A DNA stretch of 64,000 nucleotides from Pseudooceanicola sp. (GTDB taxonomy: Bacteria; Pseudomonadota; Alphaproteobacteria; Rhodobacterales; Rhodobacteraceae): assembly GCA_002709085.1 (NCBI GenBank), contig PAPR01000037.1, positions 85,859 through 149,858 of the forward strand, given 5' to 3'. The notes under the pieces are model-generated. The model was not told the DNA's origin. It made no database searches and was given only the letters and a program-made list of their open reading frames with translations. Made by a program: the position numbers and the translations under genes. Position 1 is the stretch's first letter. The number at the start of each line of letters is the position of its first letter. Shown here piece after piece: positions 41,534 to 49,794 of the stretch.

Positions 41534-43540
41534 TCACTCCTCGGGTGGCAGAATCTCGGCAATGACCTGGCCTCGATCGACCATGTCACCGTTCGAGACT
41601 GATATTTCACTGGCGATACCGGCAGCAGTCGCGCGGATCGAGATTTCAAGCTTCATGGATTCCATAACCGCGATCACGTCGCCTTCGGCCACCGTTTGTC
41701 CATCGGCAACCTTGACCTCGACAATCATACCGGTCAGCGGGGAAGTCACGGCACGATCCGCTGCCGCGTCGCCGCCCGCAAAATCAAGCGGAGCAGCCGG
41801 ACGGAAGATCAACCGGCCCTCGGGCGTGTCCAGTTCGATGACCCCCGCATGACGCCGCGCGTCGATCAGGAAGACGGCCTCACCTTCGGCAATACGCCAC
41901 CGTCCCGGCGTGATTTCACGCGCGGAAAGAGTGAGTTTATCGCCCTCTTCCGAGATCACGGTATATTGGCCCCCGGTTTTGACGGGGCCGACGCGCAGCT
42001 CTTCGGAGTTACCGGTCGCGTCGGTCAACGTCACGCGCTGTCCGGCCTCAAGCGTATCACCGCCGAGCCCGAGTCGCCAACCGGTAAAGGTTTCGCGGTT
42101 GGTCCAGGGTTCCGCATGCAGGTCGCTGCGACCGGAGGCCACGAAGAGGATGGCGGCCGCCGCTTTCCACAATTCGGGGCGGGCGAGGGCAGGGGGTTTG
42201 GTCAGCTCTTCGATACGGCCGTCGATCCAGCGCGTGTGGACCTGCATCCGTTCGAATTCGGGATTGCGGGCCAGTGCGGTGAGGAACGCGCGGTTGGTTT
42301 GCACGCCTTCCACCCCGACGTGGTCCAATGCCGTCGCCAAACGTGCAAGCGCGGTTTCCCGGTCGGGCGCGTGCACGATCAACTTGGCGATCATGGGGTC
42401 GTAATAGGGGGTAACCTCGTCACCCTCTTCGACACCGCTGTCGATGCGCAGACCTTCGGGCAGGCTGAGCGTGGTCAGCGTACCGGTCGAGGGGGCGAAT
42501 TGCATCGCCGGGTCTTCGGCATAGAGCCGTGCCTCAACCGCGTGGCCATTGATCGTCAGGTCTTCCTGTACCAGGCCAAGGCCTGTTCCTTCGGCAATAC
42601 GCAGGTGTAGCGCGACCAGGTCCAGCCCGGTGATCGCCTCGGTGACGGGATGTTCGACCTGAATACGGGGGTTCACTTCAAGGAAGAAGTATTCGTCGTT
42701 CGCGACCAGAAACTCCACCGTGCCAAGGCCGCGATAGTCGAGCGTTTCGCCCAGGCGCACCGCATCCTTCGCGACTTTGTCCAGAAGCGTGCGGGGCAGA
42801 CCCCAGGCCGGCGCCTCTTCGATGACCTTCTGGTGACGGCGCTGAAGCGTGCAGTCGCGTTCAAAGAGGTGCACCACGTGCCCCTTGCCGTCGCCGGCGA
42901 TCTGAACCTCGACATGGCGCGCTTCGGGCAGGAACCGCTCCAGCAAGAGCCCTTCGGAGCCGAAGGTGGACTTTGCTTCGCGCAGCGCGCCCTCAATGTC
43001 CTCTATCAAAGTGGTCTCGTCCGTCACTAGCCTCTGGCCGCGACCGCCGCCGCCGCCAACCGCCTTGAGCAGGACGGGCAGGCCCATCGCGCGCACCTCG
43101 TCGGCGATCTCCTGCGGGTCGGACCGCGCGCCCTCGGCGCCAGCGATTACAGGGACGCTGGCGGCCACGGCGGCCTCCTTGGCGCTGGCCTTGTCGCCAA
43201 AGCGTTCCAGCGTTTCCGGGGTCGGCCCCATGAAGATCATGCCGGCGGCATCGACCGCGCGGGCGAAATCGGCGTTCTCGGCGAGGAAGCCATAACCGGG
43301 GTGGATCGCATCCGCGCCGACCGACTTGGCGGCCTCGATCACCGCGTCAATTTTCAGGTAACTCTCGGATGCCGGACCGGCGCCGATGCAGATCGACTTG
43401 CCGATTTCGCGGACATGAAGGGCATTGGCGTCGGCCTCGGAGTGCACGCCGACAGGGGTGATACCGCTGGCTCGCGCGGTGCGCGCGATCCGGCAGGCAA
43501 TTTCGCCGCGATTGGCGATAAGAAGCGTTTTGATTTTCAT
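41534..43540 (-). CDS. Acyl-CoA carboxylase alpha subunit (biotin carboxylase plus biotin carrier)
   Basis: 668 aa, MCC/PCC/GCC alpha type. The biotin-carboxylase domain has YGFLAENADFARA, GGGGGRGQRLV (ATP grasp) and EVNPRIQVEHPVTE. The C-terminal biotinyl domain has VMESMKLE, with the biotinylated Lys near residue 629. MESMK replaces the more usual MEAMK/MKM form. It carboxylates biotin using ATP and bicarbonate for the beta subunit encoded at 43551. With the downstream HMG-CoA-lyase-like gene it may act on a 3-methyl-2-enoyl-CoA (methylcrotonyl-, geranyl- or similar). It lies 10 bp downstream of the beta gene. Confidence 0.9.
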   Translation of the reverse strand: MKIKTLLIANRGEIACRIARTARASGITPVGVHSEADANALHVREIGKSICIGAGPASESYLKIDAVIEAAKSVGADAIHPGYGFLAENADFARAVDAAGMIFMGPTPETLERFGDKASAKEAAVAASVPVIAGAEGARSDPQEIADEVRAMGLPVLLKAVGGGGGRGQRLVTDETTLIEDIEGALREAKSTFGSEGLLLERFLPEARHVEVQIAGDGKGHVVHLFERDCTLQRRHQKVIEEAPAWGLPRTLLDKVAKDAVRLGETLDYRGLGTVEFLVANDEYFFLEVNPRIQVEHPVTEAITGLDLVALHLRIAEGTGLGLVQEDLTINGHAVEARLYAEDPAMQFAPSTGTLTTLSLPEGLRIDSGVEEGDEVTPYYDPMIAKLIVHAPDRETALARLATALDHVGVEGVQTNRAFLTALARNPEFERMQVHTRWIDGRIEELTKPPALARPELWKAAAAILFVASGRSDLHAEPWTNRETFTGWRLGLGGDTLEAGQRVTLTDATGNSEELRVGPVKTGGQYTVISEEGDKLTLSAREITPGRWRIAEGEAVFLIDARRHAGVIELDTPEGRLIFRPAAPLDFAGGDAAADRAVTSPLTGMIVEVKVADGQTVAEGDVIAVMESMKLEISIRATAAGIASEISVSNGDMVDRGQVIAEILPPEE

Positions 43541-43550
43541 GGTTCGCTCC

Positions 43551-45158
43551 TCACATCCTGAACACGCCGAAATTGGTTTCGACCTTGGGTCTGCGCGACG
43601 TCACATCCAGCATGAGCGCCATCACATCGCGGGTTTCAGAAGGCTCGATCACGCTGTCGATCCACAGGTTAGAGGCGAAGTTGTAGGCACCTTGAAAATC
43701 CTCGTATTCCTTGCGGATGGGCGCCTTGAAGGCTTCCTCTTCCTCGGGGGTCCAGCTTTTGCCCTCGCGTTCATTGATCTGGGCGCGGACCTGCGCCAGC
43801 ACGCTGGCAGCCTGTTCCGGTCCCATGATGGCGGCGCGGCCCGTGGGCCAGGCAAAGGTCGCATCGGGTTGGAAGGGCCGGCCAAGCATGGCCAGATATC
43901 CCGCCCCGTAGGACCCGCCGGTGATGATGGTGAATTTCGGGACCCGAGCCGAGGACATGGCCGTAATCATCTTGGCGCCCGCCTTGGCGATGCCCATCTG
44001 TTCGACTTCGCGACCGACCATGAAGCCGTTCACGTCCGCCAGGAACAACAGCGGGATATCCCGCTGGACGCAGAGATTGATGAAATGGGTCGCCTTCAGC
44101 GCGGCTTCGACAAAGAGCACGCCTGTATTGGCCAGAATGCCGACCTCATGGCCGTGGATCCGACCCCAGCCCGTCATCAGAGTGTCGCCATAAAGTGGCT
44201 TGAATTCGTGAAAATCGCTGTTGTCCACCAGTCGCGCGACGATCTCGCGGTTGTCGGTGGGCACCTTGGTATCGCGGCTGACGATACCGTAGATTTCCTC
44301 GACCGGGTAGGCTGGCGCGCTTGGCGCGGCGGGGGTCTTGCGGGGCTGAAGCTTTTCGCCAAGGTGGCTCACGATTTCGCGCGTGATGGCCAGGGCGTGT
44401 GCGTCGTCTTCGGCCAGGTGATCGGTCACACCCGAGACAGAAGAGTGCATCTTGCCGCCGCCCAGCGATTCTGCATCAACCTTTTCGCCGGTCGCCGCGA
44501 AGGTCAGCTCTGGTCCGCCCAGGTACATGAAGCCCTGGCCACGCACGATCACGACCTCGTCGCAAAGCGCAGGAATATAGGCGCCGCCCGCGGTGCAGGG
44601 GCCCATGACCACCGCGATCTGCGGCACGCCGTCGCCCGACATGCCGATCTGCTGGTGGAAGATCGAGCCGAACTGACCCTCGTCGGGGAAGATATTTTCC
44701 TGATCCGGCAGGAAGGCACCGCCGGAATCGACCAGCGTGATCACCGGAAGGCGGTTCTTCCAGGCGATCTTCTGCGCGCGCACATGCTTGCGGGAGGTCA
44801 TGCCAAAGTAGGTGCCACCCTTCACGGTGGCATCGTTGGCGATGATCATGCATTGCCGTCCCTCGATGACGCCGATGCCGGTGATGATACCGGCCCCAGG
44901 AGGGACACCATCATATTTGTTCAGCCCGGCAAGCTCTCCGACCTCCAAGAAAGGGGAGCCGGGGTCGATCAGCCGCTCGATACGCTCGCGCGGCAGGATC
45001 TTGCCTTTGCTCACATGCCGCTCGCGCGCCTTTTCGGGGCCGCCAACGCGTTGCTGTAGCCGAAGGGAATGCAATTCGTCGATTTTCTCGCGATATCGCG
45101 CATCGTTCTCCCGGAAGTCGTCGGATCCGGTGTCGAGGAGGGATTTCATTTTTGTCAT
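43551..45158 (-). CDS. Acyl-CoA carboxylase beta subunit (carboxyltransferase)
   Basis: 535 aa, normal for MCC/GCC beta. Crotonase-like oxyanion segments MGPCTAGGAYIPAL (near residue 187) and GGSYGAGYLAMLGRP (near 412) are present. VDSGGAFLPDQENIFPD and NGFMVGREVEQMGIAKAGAK are MCC-like. Several positions differ from textbook methylcrotonyl-CoA carboxylase (for example GFMYLGGPELTFAATGE), so the substrate may be larger. Residues lining the acyl pocket distinguish methylcrotonyl from geranyl enzymes, and an alignment would decide. It overlaps the PaaK gene by 4 bp. Confidence 0.9.
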   Translation of the reverse strand: MTKMKSLLDTGSDDFRENDARYREKIDELHSLRLQQRVGGPEKARERHVSKGKILPRERIERLIDPGSPFLEVGELAGLNKYDGVPPGAGIITGIGVIEGRQCMIIANDATVKGGTYFGMTSRKHVRAQKIAWKNRLPVITLVDSGGAFLPDQENIFPDEGQFGSIFHQQIGMSGDGVPQIAVVMGPCTAGGAYIPALCDEVVIVRGQGFMYLGGPELTFAATGEKVDAESLGGGKMHSSVSGVTDHLAEDDAHALAITREIVSHLGEKLQPRKTPAAPSAPAYPVEEIYGIVSRDTKVPTDNREIVARLVDNSDFHEFKPLYGDTLMTGWGRIHGHEVGILANTGVLFVEAALKATHFINLCVQRDIPLLFLADVNGFMVGREVEQMGIAKAGAKMITAMSSARVPKFTIITGGSYGAGYLAMLGRPFQPDATFAWPTGRAAIMGPEQAASVLAQVRAQINEREGKSWTPEEEEAFKAPIRKEYEDFQGAYNFASNLWIDSVIEPSETRDVMALMLDVTSRRPKVETNFGVFRM

Positions 45159-46546
45159 GGCAGGTCGGGATATTCTCTCAGAACAAAGGCGACCTTGGCG
45201 GCGCCGGGTTTTTCAAACGTATCAGGGGCGACCAAGTGAACGTCGGCCTTGAAGACAAGGGCATCACGCAGGCGCTGTTCGATCTTTTTCTTGAGCGCGC
45301 TGTCGTTCGCGGCATCACGGTCAGGCCCGCGTTCAACGATCACCTTCAATGCGCCCTGAGTGGTATGGCCCTCAAAGTCAGCCACGATGCGCATGACGCC
45401 GTTGGTGTCCGGCACCATCTCCGTGATCACGCTGTTGATGGCAGAGGGGAACACATTGGCCCCGCGGACGATCAGCATGTCGTCGGTCCGGCCGGTGCAG
45501 CGGATTTTGGCCCCGGTGCGGCCACAGGTACATTCGGTGTCGAGGACCTCGATGTAGTCACCCGAGCGGAACCGCACGACGGGGCTCGCCTCACGGCCGA
45601 GCGCGGTATAGACCATCTCGCCCTCAGCGCCTTTTTCCCAGGGGATGATCTTCCCGCTCTCGGGGTCGAGCAGCTCGGTGATGACGTAATCCATGTTGCA
45701 CATGTGCATGCCCGACTGGGCGTCGCATTCGGCCCAATAGGTCACGCCCAAATCGGTGCCGCCCAGCATTTCGGTGCATTTCGCGCCCCATGCCTCTTCG
45801 ATCTTGGCGCGGATTGCCGGGATGCCGCCGCCGGGCTCACCGCCGACGACGATATGTTCGACGCCCAACTCGGTGGCCTTGCAGCCGAGGACTTCGGGCG
45901 CCTTTTCCGCCAGGTGCAGAACAAAGTTCGGCGCACCCACGATGCAGCGCGGACGTGTGTCGGCACAGGCGCGCAGCAGACGTTCCGCCCCGCCATCCGC
46001 CCCGACCGGGACGTCGACGGCACCCATGTACTGTAGGCCCTGCACCACCGGAATACCGCCGACAAAGCCCTTGGCCAGCGAGAAGGCGTGCAGCACAAGG
46101 TCGCCGGGGCGCACACCATTGGCAAAGAAGCAGCGCGCTGTCATCTCGTGCCACATCTCGGCGTCGGCCTCGGTCAGCGCCACGTAGGACGGGTTGCCGG
46201 TTGTCCCCGAGGAGGCCTGCATCTGGATGATGTCGGCCATCGGCGCCGCGCGGTGTTTGCCGAAAGGCGGCTCTGCGCCAAGGCTCTCGCGGATTTCGGT
46301 CTTGTAGGTGTAGGGCAGTTTCTGCAGGTCTTCGATGGTGCGGATATCATCGAAATCCACGCCGGCCTCGGCGAGCTTTTCCTGATAGAAGGTCGAGTTC
46401 GCCTTGAGGTAGGCCATCTGATCGCGCAGCCGCTCTTCCTGGATGCCGCGCACCTTGTCGAGGGGCATGCCCTCGATCTCGTGCCAGAAGCGATCGTTCA
46501 CCTTGCTGGCGGCGTCCTGCCGCCGGAAGCGCATTCCAAATTGCAT
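45155..46546 (-). CDS. Phenylacetate-CoA-ligase-like (PaaK family) acyl-CoA ligase
   Basis: 463 aa. The intact AMP-binding loop is ASSGTTGNPS near residue 110. EKGAEGEMVYTALGREASP and FRSGDYIEV near 330, then RCTGRTDDMLIVRGANVFPSAINSV, are the PaaK C-terminal hallmarks. It should activate an aryl- or other carboxylic acid. It overlaps the carboxyltransferase gene by 4 bp, so activation and carboxylation are expressed together. The degenerate PaaK-like protein at 24536-25732 lacks this loop. Confidence 0.88.
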   Translation of the reverse strand: MQFGMRFRRQDAASKVNDRFWHEIEGMPLDKVRGIQEERLRDQMAYLKANSTFYQEKLAEAGVDFDDIRTIEDLQKLPYTYKTEIRESLGAEPPFGKHRAAPMADIIQMQASSGTTGNPSYVALTEADAEMWHEMTARCFFANGVRPGDLVLHAFSLAKGFVGGIPVVQGLQYMGAVDVPVGADGGAERLLRACADTRPRCIVGAPNFVLHLAEKAPEVLGCKATELGVEHIVVGGEPGGGIPAIRAKIEEAWGAKCTEMLGGTDLGVTYWAECDAQSGMHMCNMDYVITELLDPESGKIIPWEKGAEGEMVYTALGREASPVVRFRSGDYIEVLDTECTCGRTGAKIRCTGRTDDMLIVRGANVFPSAINSVITEMVPDTNGVMRIVADFEGHTTQGALKVIVERGPDRDAANDSALKKKIEQRLRDALVFKADVHLVAPDTFEKPGAAKVAFVLREYPDLP

Positions 46547-46573
46547 GTCGTCCTCCTTTTCAGGGCAGCGCGA

Positions 46574-47734
46574 TCAATACGACCGTGGCAAGCCCATGAC
46601 TTTTTCACCAATGAAGCTGAGACATAGTTCGCGGTTGACGGGTGCCGTGCGCAGCAACCGGACGAGCGGGTACATCTCGTAAAGCCCAGTATCCTCTGTA
46701 AAGCCCGATCCGCCATGTGCCTGAAGCGCGGCGTCCACGGCCTCGATTCCCGCCTCTGCGGCGGCGTATTTGGCCATGTTCGACGAGGCACCGGCAGGCA
46801 GCTTGTTGTCAAACTCCCATGCGGCGCGCCGGGTCATCAGGCTGGCCATTTCGACCGCCGTATGTGCCCTGGCCATCGGATGCTGGACGCCCTGATGCGC
46901 GCCGATGGGCTGATCAAAGACGTTGCGTTCCGACGCGTAGGCCACACCCTTGTTGAGGGCAAAGCGTCCGATGCCGCAGCACAGGGCCGACAGAATGATC
47001 CGCTCGGGGTTGAGACTGTCGAACAGGATCGAAAAGCCGTCGTCGATTTCGCCGACGATGTCCTCGGGTCCGAGGTCGACGTCGTCAAAGAACAAAGTCC
47101 ACTGTTCCTCGGGCAGGGGGATCGAGATATTCACCCGCTGCTTCTCCACGCCCTTTTTCTTCAGGTCGACGGCAAAGAGGGTGAAGCCGTCGGTCTTGCG
47201 GCTGACTTCGGTATGCGGCTTGGTCCGCGCCACGACCAGACAATAGTCCGACACGTCGGCCCCGGTGATAAAGGTCTTTTCGCCCGACAGGCTGAACCGG
47301 TTGCCACGCGGCTTGGCCAGTGTGGTCGCCTTCATGGTGTTGGAACCGGCACCGGGCTCGGTGATCGCGAAACAGAACTGGATATCGCCCCGGCACGCGG
47401 CCGGGAGGAGTTCTTTTTTGTGAAACTCAGAGCCATGGCTGGCGATATGGGCCAGCGACATTGTCGGCCCGACGACCATCATCAAGAGGGGAATGCCGTA
47501 GTTGGCCGTCCCTTCCATGAAGAGGGCCATTTCAGTCATCCCGAGACCGGCTCCGCCGTATTCCTCGGGCACCATGATCCCCAGAAAACCGTCATCCGCG
47601 ATCTTCTGGAACATCTCCCTGGGGAATTCGTGCTTGCGCGCATGCTTCAACCAGTAGTTGTTGTCGTATGACTGCGCCAGTTGGCCGCCATATTCGTATA
47701 TCTGGCGCTGCTCGTCGTTCAGAGTGAAATCCAT
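46574..47734 (-). CDS. Acyl-CoA dehydrogenase
   Basis: 386 aa. TEPGAGSNTMKATT is near residue 133, QPIGAHQGVQHPMARAH is the FAD block, and the ending is KVMGLPRSY. It is a third member of the subfamily seen at 814 and 37681. The Glu of LNPERIILSALC is the probable base, as the EGT loop is missing (LLRTAPVNRELCLSF). It is placed between the crotonase and PaaK genes. It may form the 2-enoyl-CoA that the carboxylase uses. Confidence 0.88.
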   Translation of the reverse strand: MDFTLNDEQRQIYEYGGQLAQSYDNNYWLKHARKHEFPREMFQKIADDGFLGIMVPEEYGGAGLGMTEMALFMEGTANYGIPLLMMVVGPTMSLAHIASHGSEFHKKELLPAACRGDIQFCFAITEPGAGSNTMKATTLAKPRGNRFSLSGEKTFITGADVSDYCLVVARTKPHTEVSRKTDGFTLFAVDLKKKGVEKQRVNISIPLPEEQWTLFFDDVDLGPEDIVGEIDDGFSILFDSLNPERIILSALCCGIGRFALNKGVAYASERNVFDQPIGAHQGVQHPMARAHTAVEMASLMTRRAAWEFDNKLPAGASSNMAKYAAAEAGIEAVDAALQAHGGSGFTEDTGLYEMYPLVRLLRTAPVNRELCLSFIGEKVMGLPRSY

Positions 47735-47743
47735 GGTCTTTCC

Positions 47744-48523
47744 TTAACCCTTAAAGTCAGGTTTGCGCTTGTTTTCGAAGGCTTCGAGCCCTTCGGCCAC
47801 GTCCCCGCTGGGAAGGGCGCGAATGGCTGCGTCGCGTTCAAGCCGCATCTGCTGGTCGATGCCAAGGTCCGATCCCTCGCGCGCCAGCCGCTTCATCTCG
47901 GCGATGCCGGGCCGCGACCGGGTCGCGATCTTCTGGCAATATTCCAACGCCGCCTTGTTCAGCTCCTCGTACGGCACGACATAGTTGACGAGACCGGCTT
48001 CCTGAGCTTCGGATGACTTGAGCCAACGGGCGGAGAACATGAGGTCGAGCGCCCGACGCAAGCCCATCAGCCGTGTCAGACGTTGCGACCCACCCCAGCC
48101 CGGAATCAGGCCGAATTGCGCGTGCTGATCGCCGAACTGCGCCGTTTCTGCCGCGAAACATACGTCGCAGGAGAGCATCAGTTCGATCCCGCCGGCCAGG
48201 CACAGCCCCTGCACGGCCACAACGACAGGGAGGGAGCTCGTTTCGAGGTCACGCAGGTTCTCCATGCCAAAGGCGATGAAGTGGTCCAGTGCGGCGGGAT
48301 CGTTCAGTTTGCCTTTCACTTCCGTCAGATCGGCGCCTGTGCAGAAGTGCTTGCCCTGCGCGCGAATGAGGATTGAACGGATGTCTCGGTTCGCCTCGAA
48401 ATCTGCGCGTGCGGCGGAGATGCACTTGTGCACCTCCAGGGAAAGACAGTTGAATTTGTCGGGGCGGGCCAGCTCGATGATACCGACGTTGCCCTCGATT
48501 GTTACGCTGATCGGGTCACTCAT
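47744..48523 (-). CDS. Enoyl-CoA hydratase/isomerase family protein
   Basis: 259 aa crotonase. FCTGADLTEVKG is near residue 60, and CLAGGIELMLSCDVCFA near 105. The hydratase Glu positions read GDQHAQFGLIPGWGG and RRALDLMFSARW, so both canonical Glu residues appear absent, as in several crotonases here. In carboxylase/lyase pathways a crotonase hydrates the carboxylated glutaconyl-type CoA. That role is plausible but not proven by residues. It overlaps the first gene of the operon by 4 bp (ATGA). Confidence 0.82.
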   Translation of the reverse strand: MSDPISVTIEGNVGIIELARPDKFNCLSLEVHKCISAARADFEANRDIRSILIRAQGKHFCTGADLTEVKGKLNDPAALDHFIAFGMENLRDLETSSLPVVVAVQGLCLAGGIELMLSCDVCFAAETAQFGDQHAQFGLIPGWGGSQRLTRLMGLRRALDLMFSARWLKSSEAQEAGLVNYVVPYEELNKAALEYCQKIATRSRPGIAEMKRLAREGSDLGIDQQMRLERDAAIRALPSGDVAEGLEAFENKRKPDFKG

Positions 48524-49701
48524 TTGTGGGCCGCCCTTGACTTTGGATCATACTGAAGCGCCATCCGTCCGGCTTTTTCCCGGGCAATCACCAGCTTTTG
48601 GATCTGCGCGGTGCCATCGCCAATCTGCAGACCAAGCACGTCGTTGTAACGCTGATGGTGCGGCAGGTCGGTGGTGTAGCCATAGTGGCCGTGAAGGATC
48701 AGACACTGGTGAATGATCTCGCAGGCCGTCTTGGGCAGGTACCATTTGCACATCGCCGCTTGCGAGGTGTGGGGCATGCCACGGTCGCGCAGGTCCAGCG
48801 TATAATAGCAAAGCTGGCGCATCATGGTCAGTTGGGTTTCGGCCTCGGCCAGCGGGAAGCTGACACCCTGATATTGCACGATGGGCGCGCCAAAGGCTTC
48901 GCGCTCCTGAACGTAGGCCCAGGTTTCATCCACGGAGGCTTGCGCCGAGCCGAGGCATTCCAGACCGATCAATGCACGGGAATAGTCAAAGCCCGCCATG
49001 ATCGTGCCAAAGGCGCGATCCTGTTCAGCCATCATGTTTTCGGCCGGAATGAAAACGTCGTCAAAGAAGACCGAACCGCGACCGACGGGCTTGGTGCCGA
49101 TGTCGTCGAAGTGGGTCCGCTTGATGCCTTCCTGATTCAGGTCGACGAAAAACGCGCTGACACCGCGCGAGCCGCCGTTCGGATCGCCGGTACGTGCAAA
49201 GACGACGGCTGCATCGGCCTGCGCCGCAAAGCTCATCGAGGTCTTTTCGCCGTTCAGGCGCCAGCCGTTGCCGGATTTCTCGGCCTTGAGAATCAGGTTC
49301 GCTGCGTCCGATCCGCCGCGCGGCTCGGTGAGGCCCAAACCGATGAGGGTTTCGCCCGCGACGACCTTGGGCACCCATTCCGACGCGATGTCCTTGGACG
49401 CGTGTTTGGCAACCATCCCGCCCATGAGCGAGCCGAGCAGTTGAATGTAGCTTGCGTTGAAATCCGCATAGGCGATCTCTTCAACGATGAGGCCGGACGT
49501 CACCGACGATTCTCCAAGCCCGCCAAACTCTTCGGGCAGATCGGCGCCGATCAGACCCAGGCTGCCCATTTCCTTAAGCAGCTCGCGGTCAAAGGTATGT
49601 CCGCTGGCCCGCTTGAGGTAGCTGGACGCCAATTTTTCCGTAGCGAAACGCTTCGCGGTTTCCCGAAACGCCTTTTGGTCTTCTGTTGGCTGAAATTGCA
49701 T
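48520..49701 (-). CDS. Acyl-CoA dehydrogenase, cyclohexanecarboxyl-CoA dehydrogenase (AliB)-like
   Basis: 393 aa. TEPRGGSDAANL is near residue 127. FDYSRALIGLECLG, REAFGAPIVQYQGVSFPLAE and the ending IGDGTAQIQKLVIARE follow. The Asp of DGT replaces the usual catalytic Glu. This combination matches what I recall of AliB-type alicyclic acyl-CoA dehydrogenases, for which an Asp base has been described. It is first gene of the ten-gene minus operon, directly behind operator site 6. It pairs well with the BadH-like SDR at 56537-57298. The ring-bearing substrate is inferred from these motifs. Confidence 0.85.
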   Translation of the reverse strand: MQFQPTEDQKAFRETAKRFATEKLASSYLKRASGHTFDRELLKEMGSLGLIGADLPEEFGGLGESSVTSGLIVEEIAYADFNASYIQLLGSLMGGMVAKHASKDIASEWVPKVVAGETLIGLGLTEPRGGSDAANLILKAEKSGNGWRLNGEKTSMSFAAQADAAVVFARTGDPNGGSRGVSAFFVDLNQEGIKRTHFDDIGTKPVGRGSVFFDDVFIPAENMMAEQDRAFGTIMAGFDYSRALIGLECLGSAQASVDETWAYVQEREAFGAPIVQYQGVSFPLAEAETQLTMMRQLCYYTLDLRDRGMPHTSQAAMCKWYLPKTACEIIHQCLILHGHYGYTTDLPHHQRYNDVLGLQIGDGTAQIQKLVIAREKAGRMALQYDPKSRAAHK

Positions 49702-49739
49702 CGGCCGCCTCCCCTGGCTGAATTATTCCTCTTCCCTAA

Positions 49740-49768
49740 AATCTAACGAATGTTAGAATGCTGATCAA
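49740..49768 (-). promoter_or_regulatory. Promoter of the carboxylase/lyase operon
   Basis: Minus strand: TTGATC (49768-49763), 17-nt spacer, TAGATT (49745-49740). The architecture is the same as at 2017, 12921 and 16549. Confidence 0.6.
49742..49757. promoter_or_regulatory. Operator palindrome (site 6), TetR-type, divergent
   Basis: TCTAAC GAAT GTTAGA has perfect arms, between divergent starts at 49701 (-) and 49795 (+). On the plus strand it contains TAGAAT (49754-49759), a good -10, but with a poor -35. Confidence 0.75.
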
Positions 49769-49794
49769 GAGGAGTTTTAAGGAGGATGCTCACA

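Noticed and set aside
43425..45059. Plus-strand open frame (~544 codons) opposite the carboxyltransferase gene
   Set aside because: It is a shadow of the carboxyltransferase reading frame, with no recognisable domain.
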